DNA of 5,331 nucleotides from Oligoflexia bacterium (GTDB taxonomy: Bacteria > Bdellovibrionota > UBA1018), in the NCBI GenBank assembly GCA_903858195.1, contig CAIOHW010000353.1, positions 1 through 5,331 of the forward strand, read 5' to 3'. This document shows, piece after piece, positions 1-5,188 of the stretch; position 1 is the first letter of the stretch, and every line of letters begins with the position of its first letter. The notes beneath the pieces were generated by a model, which ran no database searches, was not told the origin of the DNA, and was given only the letters and a program-made list of their open reading frames with translations. The position numbers were made by a program, and so were the translations under genes.

Positions 1-137
1 CCAACGAATTCGGTGAAGCCTCAGGGGGCCTGCACCTCTCGGCCCTCTCGGCAGTGGGGCTTGCGCTCTTGATGGTTTCTGCCGTCGTGCAACTGGGTGC
101 GCGCCTGGTGTTGAAGCGAAAGCAGGGGGTGGCATGA
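1..137 (+). CDS. pstC: Phosphate ABC transporter permease PstC (3' end only)
   Basis: This is the last 44 codons of a gene that begins before the window; the reading frame starts at base 3 and ends at TGA 135-137. The translation opens with NEFGEASGGLHLSAL, which resembles the conserved end of PstC, where a periplasmic loop leads into the last membrane helix. A hydrophobic stretch (about residues 13-36, ALSAVGLALLMVSAVV and on) is followed by a basic tail (KRKQ), as expected for a final helix with a cytoplasmic C-terminus. In the family, PstC pairs with PstA to form the inner-membrane channel for inorganic phosphate, fed by the binding protein PstS and driven by PstB. Its stop overlaps the pstA start as ATGA, so the two are probably translated together. 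The identification rests on this short tail plus the context of pstA and pstB directly downstream. Confidence 0.85.
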   Translation, partial: NEFGEASGGLHLSALSAVGLALLMVSAVVQLGARLVLKRKQGVA

Positions 138-979
138 ACGCCTGGCGCAGGTGGAAGAATCGTTTGATGCTCGCCCTCCTTGCCGCTCTTGCGGCCGTAA
201 CGGTGATGCCGCTTTTGGCAATCACGTTCTACCTCATCTCGCAGGGGGCTTCGGCGCTCGATCTCGCGTTCTTCATCGAAGCCCAAAAGCCCGTGGGTGA
301 GCTGGGCGGCGGCATGGGACACTCAATTGTCGGAAGCCTGCTCCTGGTAGGGAGCGGGGCATTGGTAGGGATTCCACTTGGTCTTGCCTGCGGGATTTAT
401 CTGGCTGAGTACGGGGATCGCGAGAGGCTTGCGCCTTGGGTGCGATCTGCACTCGAGCTTCTTGCATCGACTCCGAGCATCCTGATTGGCGTCTTTGTCT
501 ACGTGCTCGTGGTCGTACCCATGAAGGGCTTTTCTCTGGGGGCCGGAGCCCTCTCGCTTGCCCTCATCCTGCTGCCTTTGGTGGCTCGTACTTCAGAAGA
601 GCTTCTCAAACTCATTCCTTCACACCTGCGCGAGGCAGGCCTTGCGCTGGGTATTCCCCGCTGGAAGGTGGTGCTCGGTGTGGTGCTGCGATCGGCGAGG
701 CCTGCGATTCTGGCAAGCCTGATTCTTGCCGTGGCAAGGATCGCGGGCGAGACGGCGCCACTGGTGTTCACTGCCTTTGGAAATCCGAACTTTTCGCACT
801 CGATGGGCGGACCTATTTCGGCGCTGCCCCTCCAAATCTACACTTATGCCATCTCGCCTTTTGATGAGTGGCACCGCATGGCGTGGGCCGGAGCCCTGCT
901 TCTTGTGGGTGCCGTCCTCGTTCTGAACCTCGTCACCCGGATTGCAGGAGGCTCGCATGATCGCGGCAGTAGTGACTGA
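134..979 (+). CDS. pstA: Phosphate ABC transporter permease PstA
   Basis: This 281-residue protein is the second channel subunit of the high-affinity phosphate importer in the inner membrane. About six hydrophobic segments are visible: residues 11-35, 62-90, 107-130, 132-151, 190-215 and 249-268. The cytoplasmic EAA loop that docks on the ATPase is seen at 166-185 (REAGLALGIPRWKVVLGVVL), and the motif ARIAGETAPLVFTAFG (201-216) is a strong PstA hallmark. The length is normal for the family. The ATG at 134 is preceded by AGGGGGT (124-130) and overlaps the pstC stop in an ATGA, which suggests translational coupling. Its 3' end overlaps pstB by 23 nt. Expression is expected to follow the operon promoter upstream of the window, classically a PhoB-controlled promoter before pstS, which is not visible here. 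Confidence 0.96.
   Translation: MNAWRRWKNRLMLALLAALAAVTVMPLLAITFYLISQGASALDLAFFIEAQKPVGELGGGMGHSIVGSLLLVGSGALVGIPLGLACGIYLAEYGDRERLAPWVRSALELLASTPSILIGVFVYVLVVVPMKGFSLGAGALSLALILLPLVARTSEELLKLIPSHLREAGLALGIPRWKVVLGVVLRSARPAILASLILAVARIAGETAPLVFTAFGNPNFSHSMGGPISALPLQIYTYAISPFDEWHRMAWAGALLLVGAVLVLNLVTRIAGGSHDRGSSD
946..951 (+). promoter_or_regulatory. Ribosome binding site that sets the pstB start
   Basis: AGGAGG lies inside the end of pstA, five bases before ATG 957. A longer reading frame could begin at TTG 942, but that codon lies before this site and would put the site inside the coding region. The ATG at 957 is therefore the preferred pstB start. Confidence 0.75.
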
Positions 980-1760
980 TCAAGAAGGGACCGATGGGCG
1001 CACTCCCGTCGAGCTCGAAACAAGAAGGCTCGAGGCGTACTTTGGTGCCCACCGCGCGCTTCACGGGATCTCGCTTGCCGCGCGAAAGAACGAGCTCCTG
1101 GCCTTGATCGGCCCCTCGGGCTGCGGCAAATCGACTTTCATCCGCTGTTTGAATCGGCTGCACGAGGAGACCCCCGGAGCGACGACGCGCGGAGAGGTGC
1201 TGCTTGAGGGCGAGCCGATCTATGGCAAGGGAGTGGACCCGGTGCAGATCAGAAGGAGGATCGGCATGGTCTTCCAACGGCCCAATCCTTTTCCAACCCT
1301 GAGCATCTACGAGAACGTGGCAAGTGGGCTCATGCTCGCGGGAACCCGTCGGCGCTCCCTGCTTGACCCCGTGGTCGAGAAGTCGCTCAGGCAGGCGGCC
1401 CTCTGGGACGAGGTCAAAGACCAGCTCGACCGGCCCGGAACCCGTCTTTCGGGAGGCCAGCAGCAGCGGCTCTGCATCGCCCGCGCGCTTGCCGTGAACC
1501 CGCCAGTCCTCCTTATGGACGAGCCGACGAGCGCGCTTGACCCCGTTTCGACTGCCCGAATTGAGGAGCTTTTGGTTGAACTCAAGCGATCGGTCACCGT
1601 GGTCATGGTCACGCACAACATGCAGCAGGCGGCCCGAGTGTCGGATCAAACGGCTTTTTTTCTGATGGGAGAAATGGTGGAATCAGGAGCGACAGACCAG
1701 CTCTTCACCAATCCGCGCGATTCGCGCACCGAGCAGTACATCACGGGCAGGTTCGGCTGA
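957..1760 (+). CDS. pstB: Phosphate ABC transporter ATP-binding protein PstB
   Basis: This 267-residue cytoplasmic ATPase hydrolyses ATP to drive phosphate import through PstC/PstA. All ABC motifs are present and intact: Walker A GPSGCGKST (52-60), Q-loop Q107 within the PstB-typical VFQRPNPFP, signature LSGGQQQR (164-171), Walker B VLLMDEP (184-190), D-loop SALD (192-195) and switch histidine H220 in VTHNMQQA. The C-terminal FTNPRDSRTEQYITGRFG is also typical of PstB. The start is taken at ATG 957, five bases after AGGAGG; an upstream in-frame TTG at 942 would add five residues. The N-terminus carries about 20 residues before the ABC domain proper begins near residue 21, which is slightly long but common. 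The gene overlaps pstA by 23 nt and is 22 nt from phoU, so it is part of the same operon. In the family, PstB also takes part in signalling to PhoU and PhoR. Confidence 0.97.
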   Translation: MIAAVVTDQEGTDGRTPVELETRRLEAYFGAHRALHGISLAARKNELLALIGPSGCGKSTFIRCLNRLHEETPGATTRGEVLLEGEPIYGKGVDPVQIRRRIGMVFQRPNPFPTLSIYENVASGLMLAGTRRRSLLDPVVEKSLRQAALWDEVKDQLDRPGTRLSGGQQQRLCIARALAVNPPVLLMDEPTSALDPVSTARIEELLVELKRSVTVVMVTHNMQQAARVSDQTAFFLMGEMVESGATDQLFTNPRDSRTEQYITGRFG

Positions 1761-1782
1761 ACGGCGAGGAAAATGGGGGCGC

Positions 1783-2502
1783 ATGATGGAACGGCAGATC
1801 GACTCTGACATCCGGGAACTCAAAGAGCTCATCCTCACGATGGGTGGGTGTGTTGAGAAGGCCATTGAGGAGGCAACCCAGGCGCTGATCCTGCGTGAGC
1901 CCAAACGATTTGCACTCGTGTTTGAACAAGAGGCCAAGATCAATGAGCTGCACATCCGGGTGGATGACACCTGCGTTCGCATCATCGCCAAACAGGGCCC
2001 GCTTGCTGCCGACCTGCGCTGGGTGATCGCGAGCATCAAGATCAATACGGACCTAGAACGTATGGGCGACCAGGCGGTGAACATCGCGCATAACGGGGCG
2101 CGGTACCTGACCGAGCCTCCGCTCAAGCCTCTGATCGACCTGCCGCGCATGGCTCAGCAGGTGCGCGAGATGGTGCGCGGCTGCCTCGATGCCTTCGTGC
2201 GGAAGGATCTTGCGCTTGCCGAGCAGGTGATCTCCAAGGATGACGTCGTGGATGGGTACAAAAACGAGATTTTCGACGAGCTACGCAACTACATGATCAA
2301 GGATCCGCTCTCTGTGGAGCGCGCCTTGAACCTCATTCTCATTGCAAGAAACCTCGAGCGACTGGGCGACCATTCGACCAATATTGCCGAAGACGTGATC
2401 TACGCCCTCACGGGGCGGGACATCCGTCATGGGCACGTGAGCCTGGACCAAATTCATGCCGAACTGCATTCCCACACGCAGGGCAAGAAGGTGACCCCAT
2501 GA
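1783..2502 (+). CDS. phoU: Phosphate signalling protein PhoU
   Basis: This 239-residue, mostly helical cytoplasmic protein matches PhoU in length and architecture: two tandem three-helix PhoU domains, each with the acidic metal-binding motif. The first is DLERMGDQAVNI (90-101) and the second is NLERLGDHSTNI (190-201). The block TCVRIIAKQGPLAADLR (63-79) is also highly typical, as is TMGGCVEKAI (19-28). In the family PhoU connects PstB to the PAS domain of PhoR, keeps the Pho regulon off when phosphate is plentiful and restrains Pst import. The ATG at 1783 has GAGGAAA (1766-1772) ten bases upstream; a second ATG at 1786 is an alternative that would follow GGGGG (1775-1779) and remove one residue. 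The stop overlaps the phoB start by ATGA, which probably couples synthesis of the negative regulator to the response regulator it indirectly controls. Confidence 0.97.
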   Translation: MMERQIDSDIRELKELILTMGGCVEKAIEEATQALILREPKRFALVFEQEAKINELHIRVDDTCVRIIAKQGPLAADLRWVIASIKINTDLERMGDQAVNIAHNGARYLTEPPLKPLIDLPRMAQQVREMVRGCLDAFVRKDLALAEQVISKDDVVDGYKNEIFDELRNYMIKDPLSVERALNLILIARNLERLGDHSTNIAEDVIYALTGRDIRHGHVSLDQIHAELHSHTQGKKVTP

Positions 2503-3266
2503 TTGCCCCCGCCGTCAGAGTCCTGGTCGTTGAAGACGAGCAGGACATTCAAGATTTGCTCGTGCTGCACCTCAAGCGTGAGGGTTTCGATGTGACAGCC
2601 TGCTCGGATGGGGCCAGTGCCTGGAGGAAGCTGAGCGACGAGAGCTTCTCGGTCGTACTGCTCGACTGGATGCTTCCCGGGGGCCTTTCGGGCATTGAGA
2701 TCGCCCGCCAGATCCGGGAGAGAAAACGCTCGGACTCCATGAGCGTGCTCATGCTCACAGCCCGAGTGGCGGATGCCGACATCGTGGCGGGGCTTGAGGC
2801 GGGAGCTGACGACTACGTGGCCAAACCCTTTGAAATGCCCGTGCTGCTCGCGCGCGTGCGGGCCCTCATTCGGCGCTCGCGCTGGGTTCAGGAGTCGTCC
2901 GAGGGTTCGACCCAGCAGGCGGGCGCAAAGGCGCCTGCCATGTCCCAACCCGGAGGCGAGGTGATCCGGATCGGTGAACTCGAGCTCGGAGTGGACTCGC
3001 ACGAGGTGAAGTTCAGAGGCAGGCTCCTGGATCTCACTCCCTACGAGTTCAAACTGCTGCACGCCCTGATGCGCAATGCCGGCAAGGTGCTTACGCGTGA
3101 TCGACTCATTGACCAGATCCAGGGGTCTGGGGTGAGCGTGGTCGATCGTGCGATCGATACGCATGTGTTCGGGCTTCGAAAGAAGCTCGGGAGTGCCGCC
3201 GACTATGTCGAGACTGTACGAGGAGTGGGTTACCGTGTGAGCCCGCCCTCGGAGCGCGGCCGGTAG
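2499..3266 (+). CDS. phoB: Phosphate regulon response regulator PhoB (OmpR/PhoB family)
   Basis: This 255-residue protein has an N-terminal receiver domain (about 5-125) and a C-terminal winged-helix DNA-binding domain (about 155-248). In the receiver, acidic E12/D13, phospho-acceptor D56, T87, Y106 and K109 are all in place, so it should be phosphorylated normally. The effector has LDLTPYEFKLL (177-187), the recognition-helix region VVDRAIDTHVFGLRKKLG (214-231) and the wing VETVRGVGYRV (237-247). A Ser/Gln/Ala/Gly-rich linker (about 128-154) makes it longer than the 229-residue E. coli PhoB. Its position between phoU and phoR supports the PhoB assignment over other OmpR-family regulators. 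Phosphorylated PhoB would activate phosphate-starvation promoters, likely including that of this operon. ATG 2499 follows AAGGTGA (2488-2494) and overlaps the phoU stop. The two Arg of the E. coli recognition helix are replaced here by Phe-Gly (224-225). Confidence 0.93.
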   Translation: MIAPAVRVLVVEDEQDIQDLLVLHLKREGFDVTACSDGASAWRKLSDESFSVVLLDWMLPGGLSGIEIARQIRERKRSDSMSVLMLTARVADADIVAGLEAGADDYVAKPFEMPVLLARVRALIRRSRWVQESSEGSTQQAGAKAPAMSQPGGEVIRIGELELGVDSHEVKFRGRLLDLTPYEFKLLHALMRNAGKVLTRDRLIDQIQGSGVSVVDRAIDTHVFGLRKKLGSAADYVETVRGVGYRVSPPSERGR

Positions 3267-3288
3267 ACGGCAGGAAGGCGGGCGGCAA

Positions 3289-4395
3289 ATGGGCTGGCTT
3301 TTCAAGGAAGCTGAGGAGGGTGCGGGTGCGGCTGAGTTCCGCCAGAAGATTACCGAGCTCGAAGGTGCCCTTGCCACGAGTGAGGCAAGTTTCCATTCGC
3401 TCGTTGTGGCGTTTCCCGAGCCCGTCTGGATTCTGGATTCAGCGCTGAAGCCCCTGCACTGGAATGAAGCCCTCGTTCAGCTCTCGCGTAAGGAGTCCAT
3501 GCCCGAAGGCGAGCTTCGGGGCCTGAGTGTCCATGCGTGGTTCAGGGAGCCTGTCGTGCATGCAGCACTCGAGCAGGGGCTTGAGTCCCCCCGTCGCGTC
3601 GAGTTCGAGACCGAAGGAAAACACTTCGACCTTTCCTGTTCACCTTACCGGGCCGATGGAAAAGTGGCCGGCGTGATCGCAGTCTTTCACGAAGTGACGC
3701 TTCTCAAGCGCGCTGAGCAGGCGAGGGTGGATCTCGTGGTGAACGTCTCGCACGAGCTCAGGACGCCCCTCACCGCCATCAAGGGTTTTGTGGATACCCT
3801 GAAGCAGGATCTCGAAAGCGGTCGCTGGGAAGGGGCGTTTGAGTATGTCTCGGTGATCTCGCGAAATGCCGATCGACTGATGGCGCTGATTCAGGACCTG
3901 CTCCTTCTTTCGAGGCTTGAGTCGGGGGCTGATACCCTTTCATCCGAATCGGTTTCGACCCGAGAACTCACCGACAAGGCCCTCGTGGGGCTGAGACCGA
4001 TCCAGGAAAAGCTCAGTCACCGGGTCGAAGTGCAGGTGGAGGCGCCCACCGTGCGGGGTGACCCGCTCCGGATCGAACAGGTGCTGGTGAACCTCGTGGG
4101 AAACGCGCTGAGGTACGTTCCCGCCTCCAGTGGCCCGATCCGGGTGGTCTGGCGCGAGGAAGGTGCCTCGGTCGTGCTCGAGGTCGTCGATCAGGGGCCT
4201 GGGATTCCGGCCGAGCTCCAGCCGCGCATCTTTGAGCGCTTTTATCGGGGGGATGAAGGCCGTTCACGCGACATGGGCGGCACAGGTCTTGGGCTTGCCA
4301 TCGTCAAGCACATCCTCATGCGCCATGGCGGGAGTGTGGAGCTGGAGAGCGCGGCTGGACGCGGCTCGCGCTTCATTTGTCGTTTTCCGAAGTAG
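3289..4395 (+). CDS. phoR: Phosphate regulon sensor histidine kinase PhoR, soluble form without membrane helices
   Basis: This 368-residue histidine kinase would phosphorylate PhoB. In order: a short charged, possibly coiled-coil N-terminus (about 6-34), a PAS domain (about 35-140), the HisKA dimerisation domain with H155 in NVSHELRTPLTAIKGF (152-167), and an HATPase domain with N box N269/N273, G1 DQGPG (301-305), F box ERFYRGDE (316-323) and G2 GTGLG (331-335). All catalytic motifs look intact. No hydrophobic stretch long enough to cross a membrane is present, unlike E. coli PhoR. A longer start cannot supply one, because an in-frame TGA lies at 3238-3240 and no hydrophobic stretch is encoded between it and ATG 3289. 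AGGAAGG (3272-3278) precedes the ATG. The gene sits 22 nt after phoB as the last gene of the operon. The PAS domain is a known contact for PhoU/PstB, so a cytosolic sensor could still read transporter state; that is inference. The kinase role is secure, and the PhoR name rests on context. Confidence 0.92.
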   Translation: MGWLFKEAEEGAGAAEFRQKITELEGALATSEASFHSLVVAFPEPVWILDSALKPLHWNEALVQLSRKESMPEGELRGLSVHAWFREPVVHAALEQGLESPRRVEFETEGKHFDLSCSPYRADGKVAGVIAVFHEVTLLKRAEQARVDLVVNVSHELRTPLTAIKGFVDTLKQDLESGRWEGAFEYVSVISRNADRLMALIQDLLLLSRLESGADTLSSESVSTRELTDKALVGLRPIQEKLSHRVEVQVEAPTVRGDPLRIEQVLVNLVGNALRYVPASSGPIRVVWREEGASVVLEVVDQGPGIPAELQPRIFERFYRGDEGRSRDMGGTGLGLAIVKHILMRHGGSVELESAAGRGSRFICRFPK

Positions 4396-4415
4396 ATTTG
4401 GCAGTTTTCAGGGAG

Positions 4416-4507
4416 TTTGGAATGGAGCGGGTGAAGGGACTCGAACCCTCGGCCTCGACCTTGGCAAGGTCGCGCTCTAGCCAACTGAGCTACACCCGCA
4501 TTCCAAA
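4416..4507. repeat. 8-bp inverted repeat flanking the tRNA-Gly gene
   Basis: TTTGGAAT at 4416-4423 is the perfect reverse complement of ATTCCAAA at 4500-4507. The right arm directly abuts the tRNA 5' end; the left arm includes the last A of the encoded CCA. In the precursor RNA the arms could pair and extend the acceptor stem past the mature ends, leaving the unpaired T73-C74-C75 as a bulge. Whether this pairing forms in the cell is inference. Confidence 0.7.
4423..4499 (-). tRNA. tRNA-Gly (anticodon GCC)
   Basis: Read on the - strand, the 77 nt fold into a complete cloverleaf. The acceptor stem is GCGGGTG/CACCCGC, the D stem GCTC/GAGC, the anticodon stem CGACC/GGTCG with loop TTGCCAA, and the T stem GAGGG/CCCTT (outer G-T wobble) with loop TTCGAGT. 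The anticodon GCC (+ strand 4463-4465) reads GGC and GGU glycine codons. The discriminator base is T, as expected for bacterial glycine tRNAs, and the 3' CCA is encoded in the gene. It is convergent with phoR (27 bases between the phoR stop and the tRNA 3' end) and divergent from pduO. No clear terminator is seen beyond its 3' end. Confidence 0.97.
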
Positions 4508-4517
4508 AGGAGTCACC

Positions 4518-4546
4518 GTGTTACACACCAATGACGCCGGGGTCAA
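4518..4546 (-). promoter_or_regulatory. Candidate promoter of the tRNA-Gly gene
   Basis: On the - strand, TTGACC (+ strand 4541-4546) is followed after exactly 17 bases by TAACAC (+ strand 4518-4523). The -35 element is close to the sigma-70 consensus TTGACA, while the -10 element is weaker. Transcription would start near 4511 and give a leader of about 11-12 nt before the tRNA, which is a normal distance. It is a prediction from spacing and position only. Confidence 0.45.
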
Positions 4547-4625
4547 GCTCGAGTTTGTCGGCTTTTTGAAACGGGTTTTTTGGGCGGGCTTTTGGGCTGA
4601 ATGGGGTAGGTTCAAGACATCATGA
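4518..4625 (+). CDS. Possible 35-residue leader ORF upstream of pduO (speculative)
   Basis: A GTG at 4518 follows a good ribosome binding site, AAGGAG (4507-4512), at five-base spacing. The frame runs 35 codons and ends at TGA 4623-4625, overlapping the pduO start as ATGA. The product would begin MLHTNDAGVKLEF and continue with an aromatic and basic segment containing three Trp. I do not recognise the sequence. The Trp and Phe residues follow from the G-tract and T-tract composition of the DNA, so the frame could be open by chance. If real, its most likely role is to couple translation into pduO rather than to make a functional peptide. The - strand promoter of the tRNA overlaps the same bases. 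Confidence 0.2.
   Translation: MLHTNDAGVKLEFVGFLKRVFWAGFWAEWGRFKTS
4536..4567 (+). terminator. Weak intrinsic-terminator-like hairpin after phoR and before pduO
   Basis: GCCG (4536-4539) can pair with CGGC (4559-4562). Inside lies a second stem, CAAGC (4544-4548) with GTTTG (4553-4557), capped by TCGA, and the two stems are separated by an uneven internal loop. Five T residues follow (4563-4567). It could end read-through transcription from the pho operon. The broken stem makes it a weak candidate, and it would lie upstream of the pduO start by about 55 bases. Confidence 0.3.
4573..4606 (+). other. G-quadruplex-type motif just upstream of pduO
   Basis: Four GGG tracts at 4573, 4582, 4586 and 4594 are separated by 6, 1 and 5 bases, fitting the common quadruplex rule of G3+ tracts with loops of 1-7. 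A fifth tract, GGGG at 4603-4606, follows after 6 bases. The tracts are on the coding strand, so the mRNA would carry them. The last tract is part of GGGGTAGG (4603-4610), the likely pduO ribosome binding site, so folding could hide it. Actual folding is not shown. Confidence 0.5.
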
Positions 4626-5185
4626 AAATCTACACCAAGGGCGGAGATCAGGGACAAACCGGGCTTCTGGGCGGGCAGCGGGTGCCCAAGGATCACCTGA
4701 GACTCCACACCTACGGGACGTTCGATGAACTGAACGCCACCGTAGGGATGGTGCTTGCCGATACAGGGCTTCCGGAGGACTCGCAGGTGCGCGAAGCGCT
4801 CTCGAGGGTTCAGAACGAGCTTTTCCAGCTCGGAGCGGAGCTGGCAACGCCTCCCGGAAAGACGGTTTCGATGAAGTTGATCGACTCAATCGATATTGAT
4901 CGCCTCGAGGATGAGATCGACCGCATGGAGGGCAGGTTGGATCCGCTCAAGAGCTTCATCCTGCCCGGGGGCTCCCGGCCTGCAGCAAGCCTGCATCTTG
5001 CGCGCACCGTTTGCCGGAGGGCCGAGCGTGAGCTCGTGGTGCTCCATCGCTCGGAGCCTGTCAGGACCGAAGTTCTGGGGTACGTGAACCGCCTGAGCGA
5101 CTACCTGTTCGTGGCGGCAAGGCTGGTGAATCACGAGCTGAAGGTGCCGGATTCGCCGTGGGTTGCCCCGAAACTGGTTCCCTAG
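4622..5185 (+). CDS. pduO: Cob(I)alamin adenosyltransferase, PduO type
   Basis: This complete 187-residue cytosolic enzyme transfers the adenosyl group of ATP to cob(I)alamin (or cobyrinic diamide), making the coenzyme form of vitamin B12. The N-terminal ATP-binding block is clear: KIYTKGGDQGQTGLLGG (2-18), then HTYGTFDELNATVG (29-42). The C-terminal signatures are ILPGGSRPAASLHLARTVC (113-131), RRAERE (132-137) and YVNRLSDYLFVAARLVNH (154-171). D35, F112, R128, R132 and N156 match residues known to matter in the Lactobacillus reuteri PduO enzyme: the D35-R128 salt bridge, F112 near the cobalamin lower face, and ATP contacts. The protein should therefore be active. Length is typical. ATG 4622 follows GGGGTAGG (4603-4610) at 11 bases. 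Related genes are also called cobO-like or yvqK. No B12 riboswitch is visible upstream, and no cobalamin synthesis or B12-dependent enzyme gene is next to it, so the pathway it serves (salvage or synthesis) is not shown. Confidence 0.94.
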   Translation: MKIYTKGGDQGQTGLLGGQRVPKDHLRLHTYGTFDELNATVGMVLADTGLPEDSQVREALSRVQNELFQLGAELATPPGKTVSMKLIDSIDIDRLEDEIDRMEGRLDPLKSFILPGGSRPAASLHLARTVCRRAERELVVLHRSEPVRTEVLGYVNRLSDYLFVAARLVNHELKVPDSPWVAPKLVP

Positions 5186-5188
5186 GGT

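Noticed and set aside
942..956. Upstream TTG start for pstB
   Set aside because: It would place the strong AGGAGG inside the coding region; ATG 957 has that site at ideal spacing.
933..1649. 238-codon frame on the - strand opposite pstB
   Set aside because: It is antisense to an intact PstB with all ABC motifs, and its product has no recognisable features.
2454..3377. 307-codon frame on the - strand opposite phoB
   Set aside because: Although longer than phoB, it is a shadow of third-position G/C bias. Its translation is His- and Arg-rich without recognisable domains, while the + strand encodes a textbook response regulator.
4423..4499. tRNA-Gly as an integration site for a mobile element
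   Set aside because: No integrase, no repeated tRNA 3' fragment and no change in gene type are visible on either side within the window.
4500..4621. Cobalamin riboswitch upstream of pduO
   Set aside because: The gap is only about 120 bases and I find no B12-box-like sequence or matching helices; the space is taken by the tRNA promoter, a small hairpin and the G tracts.
4377..4625. 82-codon + strand frame reading through the tRNA region
   Set aside because: Its middle (GLEPSASTLARSRSSQLSYTR) is simply the reverse strand of the tRNA-Gly gene translated, a well-known source of false proteins. Only its last 35 codons are kept, as a speculative separate ORF.
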